Part shown: piece after piece, positions 8,650 through 16,938 of the stretch
How positions within the stretch are numbered: the first letter of the stretch is position 1
Layout: each line of letters starts with the position of its first letter
Assembly (NCBI GenBank): GCA_964363305.1
Contig: CAYIHX010000031.1
Location: forward strand, 1-46,831
Source: CAYIHX01 sp964363305
Lineage (GTDB): Bacteria > Bdellovibrionota > UBA1018
Reading direction: 5' to 3'
DNA: 46,831 bases
Notes under the pieces: model-generated
Databases searched by the model: none
Seen by the model: the letters and a program-made list of their open reading frames with translations, nothing else
Told to the model about the DNA's origin: nothing
Translations under genes and position numbers: made by a program

Positions 8650-8793
8650 TTAACGATTTTGATCGCGTCCTGAATCCCATTGGGTCGGGGCGCGGTTGCG
8701 TTCACCAGCGGGCAATCGCTGAGTGCAAGTGGATGAGCACGCCGACAATCCCCCAAAAAGAACCAGCAGGAAAACGCCTCTCCAACGCCGCAT
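8650..8793 (-). CDS. Possible small lipoprotein (47 aa), uncertain
   Basis: The gap 8650-8882 between helicase and ABC-F genes holds a minus-strand frame whose ATG at 8793 gives a basic start, a hydrophobic stretch and the lipobox LSAC at about residue 20, followed by a short Ser/Cys/Arg-rich tail. GGGAAG precedes the ATG. This is the layout of tiny entericidin-like lipoproteins. Just upstream on the same strand a GTG at 8882 opens a 23-codon frame encoding an aromatic hydrophobic helix that ends at 8811, and a third frame across the region is also hydrophobic. The area may therefore be a decayed or frameshifted small membrane-protein gene. No family was recognised and coding status is doubtful. 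Confidence 0.3.
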   Translation of the reverse strand: MRRWRGVFLLVLFGGLSACSSTCTQRLPAGERNRAPTQWDSGRDQNR

Positions 8794-8882
8794 CTTCCCA
8801 GGATAGCCAACTACTCGGGAAACGCAAACCACGACAAAAATCCGACGATCCACCAGACGATCCGTGATACCAACCCGGGCAC

Positions 8883-10520
8883 ATGATCGCTCTCTCAGGG
8901 GTTCGCAAGCAGTACGGCCAGAAGATGCTCTACGAAAATGGGACGTTCCAGATCCGTCCAGGTGACAAGCTCGGCCTGGTGGGGCCAAATGGCGCCGGAA
9001 AAACCACCGTCTTCCGAATCATCACGGGCGAGGAAAGCGTCGACGGTGGAAGCGTTTCGAAGCCCGAACGCTGGGTGATCGGGTATTTTTCTCAGGATGT
9101 CGGGGAAATGAAGGGCCGGAGCGCCCTGGGCGAGGTCCTCGCCGGAGCCGGCCGCGTCAGCGAACTGGGCGAGGCCCTCGCGAAAATGCAGAACCGCCTC
9201 TCCCGCCTGGAGGAAGAACCCCTCGACGACGACGAGATGGCGGCCATGCTCGAAAAGTACGGAGAGGCCCAGAGCGAGTTCGAAGCGCGGGGCGGCTTTG
9301 ACCTCGAGGCTCGGGCCAAGGAGATCCTCACGGGACTCGGCATCGGCCCCTCTGATTACGATCGGCCGGTGGAATCGTTTTCGGGCGGCTGGAAGATGCG
9401 CATCGAGCTGGCGAAGATTCTCGCACTCAAACCCGACGTGCTCCTGATGGACGAGCCCACCAACCATCTCGACCTCGAGAGCATCGTATGGCTCGAGCAA
9501 TGGCTAGTCGATTTCAAGGGCGCCCTCCTCATGACCAGCCACGACCGGGAGTTCATGAACCGAATCGTGTCGCGAATCATCGCGGTCGAGAATAAAACCA
9601 TCACGGTCTACAGCGGCAACTACGATTTCTACGAGCAGGAGCGCAAGATCCGTCTCGAACAGCTTATGGCGGCGCACAAAAAACAGCAGGATATGCTGTC
9701 GAAGGAAGAGGAGTTCATCTCGCGTTTCGCCGCGCGAGCTTCTCACGCCGCGCAGGTGCAGTCGCGCGTGAAGATGCTCGAGAAGATCGAGCGAATCGAG
9801 ATTCCGGCGGAAGAGCGCGCCATGAGCTTCGACTTTCCGGACGCCCCGCGCGGTGGCAATGACGTGGTAAAAATAGCAGCCCTCTCAAAAAAATACCCCG
9901 CAGCGCACAATCAGAGCGAGAAGCTAGTCTTCGAAAACGCCTCGGCGATGGTGGGCAGACTCGAACGTATCGCAGTGGTGGGAGTCAACGGCGCCGGAAA
10001 ATCGACCCTTCTGAAAATCATCGCGGGCGAAACCCAGCCCTCGGAGGGAGACGTTACCGTCGGTGCCTCGGTCCGTGCTGGCTACTTCAGCCAACACGCC
10101 CTTGACGTGCTCGACCCTAAAAAGACCATCTTCGAAGAGATCCATGATCGCATTCGAGACGCGACGATTGGCTATGTCCGTAACCTGCTCGGGGCCTTCC
10201 TCTTCAGCGGCGACGACGTTCACAAGAAGATCTCCGTTCTTTCGGGAGGCGAGAAAAGCCGCGTCGTCCTGGCTACGATCCTCTCCTCGCCAGTCAACCT
10301 GCTGATTCTCGATGAGCCGACGAATCATCTCGACATCAAGTCGCGCGAGATGTTGCTCGACGCGCTCAAGAAGTTTCAGGGAACGATCCTCATCGTCTCT
10401 CACGACCGCCACTTCCTGCGCTCAGTCGCCACGCGCGTATTTGAACTGGATCGCGGAGAACTGCGAATCTATCCCGGCACCTACGACTATTACGAATCAC
10501 AGAAAAAACTGGGCCGCTAG
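8883..10520 (+). CDS. ABC-F family ATPase (Uup/EttA/YdiF-like), cytosolic
   Basis: The 545-residue protein has two ABC cassettes and no membrane segment, the hallmark of ABC-F proteins that act on ribosomes. Cassette 1 has Walker A GPNGAGKT at 34-41, signature SFSGGWKMR and DEPTNHLDLE. Cassette 2 has GVNGAGKS at about 367-374, signature LSGGEKSRV and DEPTNHLDIK. The interdomain linker (about 240-320) is charged and helical, as expected for the P-site tRNA-interaction motif. There is no long C-terminal coiled coil, so it is closer to EttA/YbiT/YdiF types than to full Uup. Whether it is a housekeeping translation factor or a resistance protein cannot be told from sequence; the housekeeping neighbours favour the former. 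It is followed by a secreted protein gene 24 bp downstream. Confidence 0.93.
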   Translation: MIALSGVRKQYGQKMLYENGTFQIRPGDKLGLVGPNGAGKTTVFRIITGEESVDGGSVSKPERWVIGYFSQDVGEMKGRSALGEVLAGAGRVSELGEALAKMQNRLSRLEEEPLDDDEMAAMLEKYGEAQSEFEARGGFDLEARAKEILTGLGIGPSDYDRPVESFSGGWKMRIELAKILALKPDVLLMDEPTNHLDLESIVWLEQWLVDFKGALLMTSHDREFMNRIVSRIIAVENKTITVYSGNYDFYEQERKIRLEQLMAAHKKQQDMLSKEEEFISRFAARASHAAQVQSRVKMLEKIERIEIPAEERAMSFDFPDAPRGGNDVVKIAALSKKYPAAHNQSEKLVFENASAMVGRLERIAVVGVNGAGKSTLLKIIAGETQPSEGDVTVGASVRAGYFSQHALDVLDPKKTIFEEIHDRIRDATIGYVRNLLGAFLFSGDDVHKKISVLSGGEKSRVVLATILSSPVNLLILDEPTNHLDIKSREMLLDALKKFQGTILIVSHDRHFLRSVATRVFELDRGELRIYPGTYDYYESQKKLGR

Positions 10521-10544
10521 ACTCCCGTATGAGATGCCAACGCC

Positions 10545-11537
10545 ATGAAGCTCTCTCTCCTCTTGGCGTCCTTCTTGCTCTCCTTTCCCCTTGCCGCGCA
10601 CGCGGACCTCGATTGGCCCCAAATCGAAGCCCAACTCAAGGGGGCCGGTCTCACCGGCCGAATCCATGGCTCGGTCGGCGAGCGAAGCCTCTTCGTCTTC
10701 ACGATTCGCGACCCCGCCGACTTTTTCTCGCACTACGAGTTCCCCTTGGTCGCCTCGACTCCTGAGATCGAATCAAAACTATCGACCCTCGCCCGTCATG
10801 ATCGAGTGATTCTGAAAGGCCATTTCCTGGTAAGCCGCGCACCGATTCGACATATTCTCGTCGAAGGCGCGACCCTCGACGAAAAGTACGAAAGTCCGAT
10901 TCCTGCCTATTCCTATCGCGCAAAAATTCCTGATGAACTCAAAGGCCGAGCCGAGGCAGTTTTTCGTGTCCATGCCATCGTCGCCGAAGGCAAGGCCGTC
11001 GTTCTCGAGTACAAAGATGCCGTCATTCCGGTATTCTTCCGTTCCGCCGCCGAGACCAGCACTCTCTTTCGTGGCGACCGGATTCGCCTCCGCTACGTGC
11101 TGCGCGACCATCCTCCCTCCCCCACCCATCTGGCGCCCGATCCTTCGGCGGAAAAGGCCTTCGAGATTCTCTCTTCCGTGAGAAGCCGGCACGGCCAGAC
11201 CGCGGCCCTGGAAGGTTCGCTCGTGCTCTTTCCACGAAGCCCCCAAATTGTTTTTGACGTCTTCGCCCTGCAAGAGATTGCCCCCGAGGGGACGACGCTC
11301 GAATACACCCTCGTGAATTTCGAGAATCCGGAGCTTTTCAAGAAAATCAGAGAAAAGCTTTCCCTCGGCTGGAATCGAGCCGCCAGCTCCGCCGAATCCG
11401 GCAGAAACAAGCTCGTCAACCCCTTGATCCGGGTTCATGCGCAGGGAGTCCTGAACGTGGTGGATGCCAATCAGGCGAATCCGCAGATTTTGCTGAGTAG
11501 TCCCGACGACGTGACCTTGGAGTTTTTAACCCCATGA
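10545..11537 (+). CDS. Secreted protein of unknown function
   Basis: The 330-residue product has a clear signal peptide (residues 1-20, ending AAHA before DLDW) with no lipobox, so it is probably periplasmic. No family was recognised. The body appears to be mostly beta strand, with two similar-looking stretches, about 55-110 (a GHFL segment) and 125-175 (VHAIVAEGKAVVLEYKD), that could be OB-like barrels; this is only a visual impression. There are no conserved catalytic clusters and no cysteines that I noticed. Its stop overlaps the start of the beta-CASP nuclease gene by 4 bp (ATGA), so the two are translationally coupled, which is unexpected for an exported protein and a cytosolic nuclease. 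Confidence 0.8.
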   Translation: MKLSLLLASFLLSFPLAAHADLDWPQIEAQLKGAGLTGRIHGSVGERSLFVFTIRDPADFFSHYEFPLVASTPEIESKLSTLARHDRVILKGHFLVSRAPIRHILVEGATLDEKYESPIPAYSYRAKIPDELKGRAEAVFRVHAIVAEGKAVVLEYKDAVIPVFFRSAAETSTLFRGDRIRLRYVLRDHPPSPTHLAPDPSAEKAFEILSSVRSRHGQTAALEGSLVLFPRSPQIVFDVFALQEIAPEGTTLEYTLVNFENPELFKKIREKLSLGWNRAASSAESGRNKLVNPLIRVHAQGVLNVVDANQANPQILLSSPDDVTLEFLTP

Positions 11538-13003
11538 AGCTTCGATTTCTGGGGGGAGCCGGAACCGTTACCGGCTCAAAGCATCTTCTCGAGACCGCCC
11601 AAGGAAACATCTTGATCGACTGCGGCCTTTTTCAAGGATTGAAAGAGCTGCGACGCATGAATTGGGAGGTGCTCCCTTTTGACATCAAGAAACTAAAAGC
11701 TGTGATCTTAACTCATGGCCATTTGGATCACTGCGGCTACCTTCCCATCTTGGTGCGGCAAGGCTACCAGGGCCCGATTTTCTGCTCAGCGCCTACTGCA
11801 GCGGTCGCTCTCTTGATTTTGCGCGACAGCGCGAAAATTCAAGAGGCCGACGCCGCCCGTGCCAATCGTTTTGGTTATACGAAGCACCACCCCGCGCGTC
11901 CGCTCTACACCAGCGAGGAAGCGGAACGAGCCATTCGACTCTTCAAGACGGTTCCGGAGCGCAAAGCCATTCCCGTCCTGAAGGGAATATCGGCTCGGTT
12001 CATGCCGAACGGCCACATCATCGGCTCCTGCTGGATTCAAATTGAAAGCAGCGAAGGTCGGGTCTCTTTTTCTGGAGATCTCGGAAGAAAAAAGCCCTTG
12101 ATGCTTCGCCCCGGCGATCCCCTAGAGACCACCGACATTCTCGTGATGGAATCGACCTATGGCGATCGCCTCCATTCGGGCGAGTCCGCGAGGAAAGTCC
12201 TGGCGGATACCATCCGCAGAACGGTCGCAAGAAAGGGGCATGTCTTAATCCCAGCATTCGCCATCGGACGAACTCAAGATCTTCTTCACCTCCTTGCTGA
12301 CCTCAGAAAAAAGGGGGAGATTCCGCCGGTTCCTGTTTTTCTGGATACCCCTATGGGCATTCGAGCGACCGAAGTATTTTCGGATTATCCCGAATGGCAT
12401 TCGCTGTCGGCTTCTCAGCTTCAAGCCATGGAAAACATCTCGACCAGTGTCATGAGCCAACAACAGAGCAAGGAGCTGCTCCGTCGCCGAGACTCGACGA
12501 TCGTCATCGCCGGGAGCGGCATGATCACCGGTGGCCGAATCCTCCATCATCTCGCCACCCGTCTTTCACAGCAAAAAAACACAGTCATTCTCACCGGCTA
12601 CCAAGCCTCCGGGACTCGGGGTCGCCTCCTTTTGAGGGGCGCACACGAGCTCAAGTTACTGGGCGAATTCATCCCTGTAAAAGCCGAGGTCGTCGCTCTT
12701 TCTGACCTCTCGGCACATGCCGATCAGGGAGAACTCCTGGATTGGATTCGCCCTCTCCTCAAGAAACCTCCGACCCACATTTTTCTCGTCCATGGAGAGC
12801 CCCAGGCCGCCGAAGCCCTTCGAGTCAAGATCGAGTCTGAACTGGGATTGAGCGTGAGCGTGGCCCAACTGGGAGAGTCCGTCGAACTCAAAAAACTCAA
12901 TTTGGCACGGAAGCCGCGGCCAACATCGAAATCAACACGGAAAGATCAAACGGCTTCGCGATCATCCGCACCGCTCCGAGGGCGACCGCTTCCTCTTCGG
13001 TGA
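11534..13003 (+). CDS. Beta-CASP metallo-beta-lactamase ribonuclease (CPSF/YsfE-like)
   Basis: The protein (489 residues) has the MBL zinc motif HGHLDH at 61-66, a later NGHIIGS loop, SFSGDLG and ESTYGDRLH, then the beta-CASP domain with an AFAIGRTQ segment, SGMITGGR and the terminal SAHADQGEL and HGE motifs. This set defines the bacterial CPSF73-like nucleases (RNase J relatives lacking the RNase J C-terminal domain). Such enzymes cut or degrade RNA; the exact substrate is not known. The last 37 residues are basic, low-complexity and coded by DNA that is also the 3' end of the opposite receiver gene (12897-13003). That tail is therefore probably a poorly constrained extension. It is coupled to the upstream secreted-protein gene by a 4-bp overlap. 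Confidence 0.9.
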   Translation: MKLRFLGGAGTVTGSKHLLETAQGNILIDCGLFQGLKELRRMNWEVLPFDIKKLKAVILTHGHLDHCGYLPILVRQGYQGPIFCSAPTAAVALLILRDSAKIQEADAARANRFGYTKHHPARPLYTSEEAERAIRLFKTVPERKAIPVLKGISARFMPNGHIIGSCWIQIESSEGRVSFSGDLGRKKPLMLRPGDPLETTDILVMESTYGDRLHSGESARKVLADTIRRTVARKGHVLIPAFAIGRTQDLLHLLADLRKKGEIPPVPVFLDTPMGIRATEVFSDYPEWHSLSASQLQAMENISTSVMSQQQSKELLRRRDSTIVIAGSGMITGGRILHHLATRLSQQKNTVILTGYQASGTRGRLLLRGAHELKLLGEFIPVKAEVVALSDLSAHADQGELLDWIRPLLKKPPTHIFLVHGEPQAAEALRVKIESELGLSVSVAQLGESVELKKLNLARKPRPTSKSTRKDQTASRSSAPLRGRPLPLR

Positions 13004-13274
13004 GATCCGAGAAGCCCGTCGCCAGAAAAACCAATGGCTTGGCGGGATCCGCTTCGCGGATCGATTTCAAAAGAAAGATGCCGTCCCCCTCTGGCATCCT
13101 CACGTCGCTGACAACGGTATCAAAAGATTGCGCCTTCATGAGCTCAAGCGCTTGGTGCGCCCCCTCCGCCTGCGCGACTATCGCATCATGAAGCTCAAGA
13201 ATATCGACCAGGATTTCTCGAATCTCCTGCTCGTCATCGACGACTAAAATCCTACGCCCCTTCAGTGAAACCAT
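12897..13274 (-). CDS. Single-domain response regulator (CheY-like receiver)
   Basis: The 125-residue protein is only a receiver domain: LVVDDEQ with the acidic pair D14/D15, VVSDVRMPEGD with the phosphoacceptor Asp at about 57, LATGF with the conserved Thr, and MIAKPFD with the conserved Lys. All phosphorylation residues are present, so it should act as a phosphorylatable stand-alone regulator. It has no output domain and no kinase nearby. It is the last gene of the minus-strand cluster 16313-12897, 9 bp after crcB. Its last 107 bp overlap, antisense, the end of the beta-CASP nuclease gene. Confidence 0.92.
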   Translation of the reverse strand: MVSLKGRRILVVDDEQEIREILVDILELHDAIVAQAEGAHQALELMKAQSFDTVVSDVRMPEGDGIFLLKSIREADPAKPLVFLATGFSDLTEEEAVALGAVRMIAKPFDLSVLISMLAAASVPN

Positions 13275-13283
13275 CTTTCTAGT

Positions 13284-13667
13284 CTAAATCGAAACTGAAA
13301 ATCGTCCAAGCGCGGCAAAAATAAAACCCAGAATAATACTCGCCGCCGCGTATGCGACCGCTGAAAAAAACTGGCCAGAACGCCACAATTCGATCGATTC
13401 CCAAGAAAATGTGGAGAACGTCGTCAGCCCACCGAGAAATCCAGGGACAAGAAACAGCCTCCACCCAACACTCATGCTCATCCGCTCCGACTCGATCGAT
13501 CCCAACGTCAAACCGATCAGAAAGCAACCGACCGTGTTGACCAACAAGGTCGACCAGGGAATTCCCCCGTGCACCGAAGAAAAGACAAACTTCGTCAAAT
13601 ATCTAAGAACGGAGCCCGCGCCTCCTCCCAGCGCAACGGCAAGGATTTCCGAAAAATTCGGGCTCAT
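13284..13667 (-). CDS. crcB: CrcB/Fluc fluoride ion channel
   Basis: The 127-residue membrane protein has four hydrophobic segments and the Fluc signatures: GGGAGSVLRY near the N-terminus, WSTLLVNTVGCFLIG with the conserved Asn, and GFLGGLTTFSTFSWE with the break-helix Phe residues. Fluc channels are dual-topology dimers that expel fluoride. I see no fluoride riboswitch, and there is no room for one directly upstream because the start overlaps the stop of the acyltransferase-domain gene by 4 bp. Expression must come from the upstream operon promoter. Confidence 0.95.
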   Translation of the reverse strand: MSPNFSEILAVALGGGAGSVLRYLTKFVFSSVHGGIPWSTLLVNTVGCFLIGLTLGSIESERMSMSVGWRLFLVPGFLGGLTTFSTFSWESIELWRSGQFFSAVAYAAASIILGFIFAALGRFSVSI

Positions 13668-14503
13668 TCACCCAGCTCCTGCCGAGGACGAAAGAAAAAG
13701 CCCTCGACGGTCTTTGCCATCTTGGCGGCGTGGACGCCGTCGATCAGGCGATGGTCGAATGTCACGCAAAGTTTAATTCTCTTTCCAACCACGACCTGCC
13801 CATTCTTGACCACTGGCATCTCCTGTATTCGCCCGAGCGCGATCAAAATCGGGACGTGGGAGTACGGCACGAGAGGGGCAAATCCCAAATCCAGTCCGAG
13901 CGATCCCACATTGGTAATCATCACGCCGCCGAAGGAGTCTCTGGGTACTCCGAGCAACGAAGACCAAAAGTTCATCCGGTACAAAAACCACCCGGAGACC
14001 GAAAGCACCCAGCCCGAGACGATCCCCGGCAAAAATCCCATGAGGCCCTTCATCCGAGCATAGTCGCGATCGTCGTTCGCTTTGATCGACCGAACCTTCG
14101 CGCTGACCTCATCAGCAATCTGAAGGAGCGACTTCTGATCGGCGCCTCGTACCACCATTCCGGAAAGATCATCGCCCCGAACATCAGAGGCCACCTGAAA
14201 GAAAACGTCTGCCGTCTTTCGCGGATAAAGCTGGCCCCAACGGAGGACCACATTGATCTCGGGATGGCGCGCAAGAGTCCTCCCCACCACGGCGCCCATG
14301 AAGTGCGTCAGGGTCACCTTCCTTCCACTCTTCAGGAAAATTTCTTGAAGGTACTCGAGCACGGGCTCCGCGTCGACCTCTAATACTCCGTACACCGACG
14401 GATCGCCCGCGGTGCGCCAGGTTCCGATCGCCACCTTCCGCCAACTCGAGAGGCGAAGAGGGGAACCTAACTCAACGTTTTTTCCCAGAAGAGTAAAAGC
14501 CAT
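13664..14503 (-). CDS. Stand-alone 2-oxoacid dehydrogenase E2 catalytic-domain protein
   Basis: The 279-residue protein matches the catalytic (acyltransferase) domain of dihydrolipoamide acyltransferases or chloramphenicol acetyltransferase-like trimers. The C-terminal active-site motif VTFDHRLIDGVHAA is present, with the catalytic His at about 252, and GGVMITNVGSLGLDLGFAPL resembles the E2 core. The lipoyl and peripheral-subunit-binding domains are missing, and no E1 or E3 gene is nearby, so it is unlikely to serve a dehydrogenase complex. A hydrophobic stretch (about 160-185) is unusual for an E2. It sits between a GDT1-type exporter (1-bp gap) and crcB (4-bp overlap). Substrate unknown; an acyltransferase on a small molecule or lipid is possible. 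Confidence 0.85.
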   Translation of the reverse strand: MAFTLLGKNVELGSPLRLSSWRKVAIGTWRTAGDPSVYGVLEVDAEPVLEYLQEIFLKSGRKVTLTHFMGAVVGRTLARHPEINVVLRWGQLYPRKTADVFFQVASDVRGDDLSGMVVRGADQKSLLQIADEVSAKVRSIKANDDRDYARMKGLMGFLPGIVSGWVLSVSGWFLYRMNFWSSLLGVPRDSFGGVMITNVGSLGLDLGFAPLVPYSHVPILIALGRIQEMPVVKNGQVVVGKRIKLCVTFDHRLIDGVHAAKMAKTVEGFFFRPRQELGE

Positions 14504-14504
14504 T

Positions 14505-14777
14505 TCAATCTCCTACCGCGAGAACCCATACTCCGACGGCGATAAAGAGACCGCCCGACACCCACCTCAGCATCTGCGGATTCAAAAAATCACCCAGTAT
14601 TTTTCCGCCGAACACTCCGAGCGTTCCCGCCAGTCCCAAGCCGAGCACTACCGCCAACCACACCGAGAAGGTGTGAGTGGATCGAGAGGAGGCGGCCAGC
14701 GCCGCAAACTGTGTTTTATCGCCCATCTCGGCAATGAAGATGGTTACAAAAGTGCTGCCGAAAATTTTCCAATCCAT
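14505..14777 (-). CDS. TMEM165/GDT1 (UPF0016) family transporter, half-size
   Basis: The 90-residue product has three hydrophobic segments and one copy of the family signature E-x-G-D-K/R-T/S (E17-M-G-D20-K21-T22). GDT1 proteins carry two such repeats; the half-size bacterial type is expected to pair as dimers. Family members export Mn2+ or Ca2+/H+. No second half-gene is adjacent, so a homodimer is likely. The next gene begins one base after its stop, and the aminopeptidase gene ends 15 bp upstream, indicating one transcript. Manganese supply to or removal from the M17 metallo-aminopeptidase upstream is an appealing but unsupported link. Confidence 0.88.
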   Translation of the reverse strand: MDWKIFGSTFVTIFIAEMGDKTQFAALAASSRSTHTFSVWLAVVLGLGLAGTLGVFGGKILGDFLNPQMLRWVSGGLFIAVGVWVLAVGD

Positions 14778-14792
14778 CGCCTCGATGCTCCC

Positions 14793-16313
14793 TTAGATGG
14801 CCTCAAAAAGCTCGAAAAATTGATCCGTCCAGAGAATGCCAAAGCCACTGACGTCGGAACGAATGAGGCCCAATCCTCCCGCGCACTCCTGGGCGGAGAG
14901 GTCGACATGAACCCAAGGCGTCTCGTCCCCCACGAAATGCGAAAGAAAGGTGGCCGCGTAGATGTGGTCGGAAAAATGACTGTCCGCGCACTGAAGCAGA
15001 TCCGCCACTTTCGATTCCAGATCGGGCCGATACTCCTCACCGATGGGAAAGCTCCAAGTGCTTTCGCCGGATTTTTCACCCGCATCCACGGCCAAGCGCG
15101 CCAGCTCCGGTCGATTCGAAAATACGGCACTTCGTTTCTTTCCGAGCGCGCGAATCGAGGCCCCGGTGAGCGTTGCATAATCAATCACGAGACGAGGCTT
15201 CTGTCGCCGAACCCAGGCCAGCGTGTCCGAAAGCGCCATCCGACCTTCGGCGTCCGTATCGACCACTTCGATCGTCGTGCCATCTAAGGTTTGCACGACT
15301 TGATTCGGAGTGTAGGCCGACTCGGAAATAAGATTCTCCGCAATCGCGCAGTATACGTCCACGGCCAGCGGCGACTTCACTTCTGAAAGGAAGGCCAAGT
15401 AAGAGGCCACCACCGCCGCTCCGGTCATGTCTCCATGCATTCCCAGCATCGAGGCTCCCGGCTTGAGATTGTAACCGCCGGTATCATAGCAAAGTCCCTT
15501 ACCCACGAGGGCAATGGGCTTACCGCGAGGGGACCGAGCACTCCCTTTGCCGACCCGAGGGCGATATGAAAGCTTCACGATGCCTCCCTCACACTGAGGG
15601 TTTGCCGCCATGACGGCAAGAAAGCCTCCGGCTTTGAGCCGGGTAAGCTCGGTTCGCCCCATGAACTCGAAGCCAAGCGCATGGTCGCGTGCCAAGACCC
15701 GCAACGCCTCCCGAAACTGCTTCGGCCCGAGATGATTATAGGGAAGCATCGACCAGGTTCGAACCCGGTTATTCGCCCGTCCCAGGGCTGCAAAGCGAAT
15801 TTCAACCTCAAGAAGAAGCTCCTCCCTCAGCGCGCTGAAAAGCAGAAGGGGAATCGCCTCACCCGCCGCCGGCGTCTTTTCTTTCGAGAACTTTGTGGGC
15901 TTCCAGCTCCAGGTAGAAGAGAGAAAAGCAAGTGCCGCCCAAAGAGCCTTCTGCTGATCTCGATCCAGAGAATCAATCCGAATGGAGAGCCCTTCTTGAC
16001 CCAACAGGCCTTCCCCCCCGCACGCGATGAATGCCTGAGTGACTGCCTTTCGAAGCTCGTCAAACCAGAGGGCCCGTTTCTTGGTCAGCTCGAGCGGCAA
16101 AAAGAGGATCCGGTGTCCGTTGTTAAGGGAAATCGAGGTCACTTCCTTCAGTTTTTTTTCTGGCCCCACAGCTGAAGAAAGGGACGCTCTTGCTCTCGCA
16201 TCCCAATCTTTCACGCCAGAAAGGGCCTCACACTCCTCGACCCGCGTCCCCGTGGTGACGAAGACCCAATAGTTTCCACAGCCCGCTACCTTCGATTGCC
16301 GCCTCAAAATCAT
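14793..16313 (-). CDS. M17 leucyl aminopeptidase family protein (first of two)
   Basis: The 506-residue protein has a variable N-terminal domain (1-200) and a typical M17 catalytic domain. Metal ligands and catalytic residues are all visible: K272 and D277 in GKGLCYDTGG, K284 in NLKP, D295 in HGDM, and D354, E356, R358 in the DTDAEGR motif. The sequence differs from classical PepA (for example MHGDMTGA where MKxDMGGA is usual), so it is a divergent branch. Enzymes of this family remove N-terminal residues from peptides in the cytosol using two metal ions, often Mn2+ or Zn2+. A second, more typical M17 gene lies at 34160-35716. This gene leads the five-gene cluster ending in the receiver. Confidence 0.92.
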   Translation of the reverse strand: MILRRQSKVAGCGNYWVFVTTGTRVEECEALSGVKDWDARARASLSSAVGPEKKLKEVTSISLNNGHRILFLPLELTKKRALWFDELRKAVTQAFIACGGEGLLGQEGLSIRIDSLDRDQQKALWAALAFLSSTWSWKPTKFSKEKTPAAGEAIPLLLFSALREELLLEVEIRFAALGRANNRVRTWSMLPYNHLGPKQFREALRVLARDHALGFEFMGRTELTRLKAGGFLAVMAANPQCEGGIVKLSYRPRVGKGSARSPRGKPIALVGKGLCYDTGGYNLKPGASMLGMHGDMTGAAVVASYLAFLSEVKSPLAVDVYCAIAENLISESAYTPNQVVQTLDGTTIEVVDTDAEGRMALSDTLAWVRRQKPRLVIDYATLTGASIRALGKKRSAVFSNRPELARLAVDAGEKSGESTWSFPIGEEYRPDLESKVADLLQCADSHFSDHIYAATFLSHFVGDETPWVHVDLSAQECAGGLGLIRSDVSGFGILWTDQFFELFEAI

Positions 16314-16359
16314 TTTTCCGGTTCCCTTTCGCCGAGTTCACTCTTAACCTGGAGATACC

Positions 16360-16938
16360 ATGGCAAACCCCTTCTTTACTCCCCTTGATGAAGCTCTTTT
16401 TAGTCAGCGAATTATTCAGGTCAGTGGCCCAGTGGGGGAAGAAATGGCGCGACACGTTAACAAAACCCTTCTCGCCATGGAAGCAACCGATTCCAAAAAG
16501 CCCATCTATCTTTTCATCAATAGTCCCGGAGGTGAAATCACCTCGGGTTTTTCCATCTTTGACACCGTCCGCTTCATCGAGCCGGAAGTGGTCTCCGTGG
16601 TCGTGGGCATGGCGGCCAGCATGGGTTCGATCATCTCGCTTGCGCCCCGAAAAAAGGCAAATCGGTTCGCATTTCCGAACGCAAAAATTCTCATCCATCA
16701 GCCCCTGATCTCGGGCACCATTCATGGTACCGCGTCCGAGCTGGAGATCCACGCACGCGACATCGTGCAAACCCGCGAAAAGATCAACTCTCTCTACGCC
16801 CATGAGACCGGCAAACCACTCGCCGAGATCGAGGAAGCGACCGATCGTGATAACTGGATGACGCCGGAAGAGGCCATGCAGTTTGGCCTGATCGCGAAGA
16901 TCGTCAGCTCGCGCGCCGAAGTATTCAAGCCTACTTGA
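16360..16938 (+). CDS. clpP: ClpP-like serine peptidase subunit
   Basis: The 192-residue protein has the ClpP fold motifs and a complete triad: S87 in GMAASMGS, H113 in LIHQPL and D164 in TDRDNW. The INSPGGEITSGF oxyanion/strand segment is also present. ClpP tetradecamers degrade unfolded proteins delivered by ClpX/ClpA. No clpX or tig lies next to it, unlike the common order, so this could be an additional ClpP paralogue. GGAG precedes the ATG by six bases. The 3' end overlaps the convergent CorA-like gene by 8 bp. Confidence 0.93.
   Translation: MANPFFTPLDEALFSQRIIQVSGPVGEEMARHVNKTLLAMEATDSKKPIYLFINSPGGEITSGFSIFDTVRFIEPEVVSVVVGMAASMGSIISLAPRKKANRFAFPNAKILIHQPLISGTIHGTASELEIHARDIVQTREKINSLYAHETGKPLAEIEEATDRDNWMTPEEAMQFGLIAKIVSSRAEVFKPT

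Noticed and set aside
13284..13667. Fluoride riboswitch ahead of crcB
   Set aside because: crcB starts inside the stop codon of the preceding gene and no GGCGAUGG-type aptamer was found in the cluster's leader.
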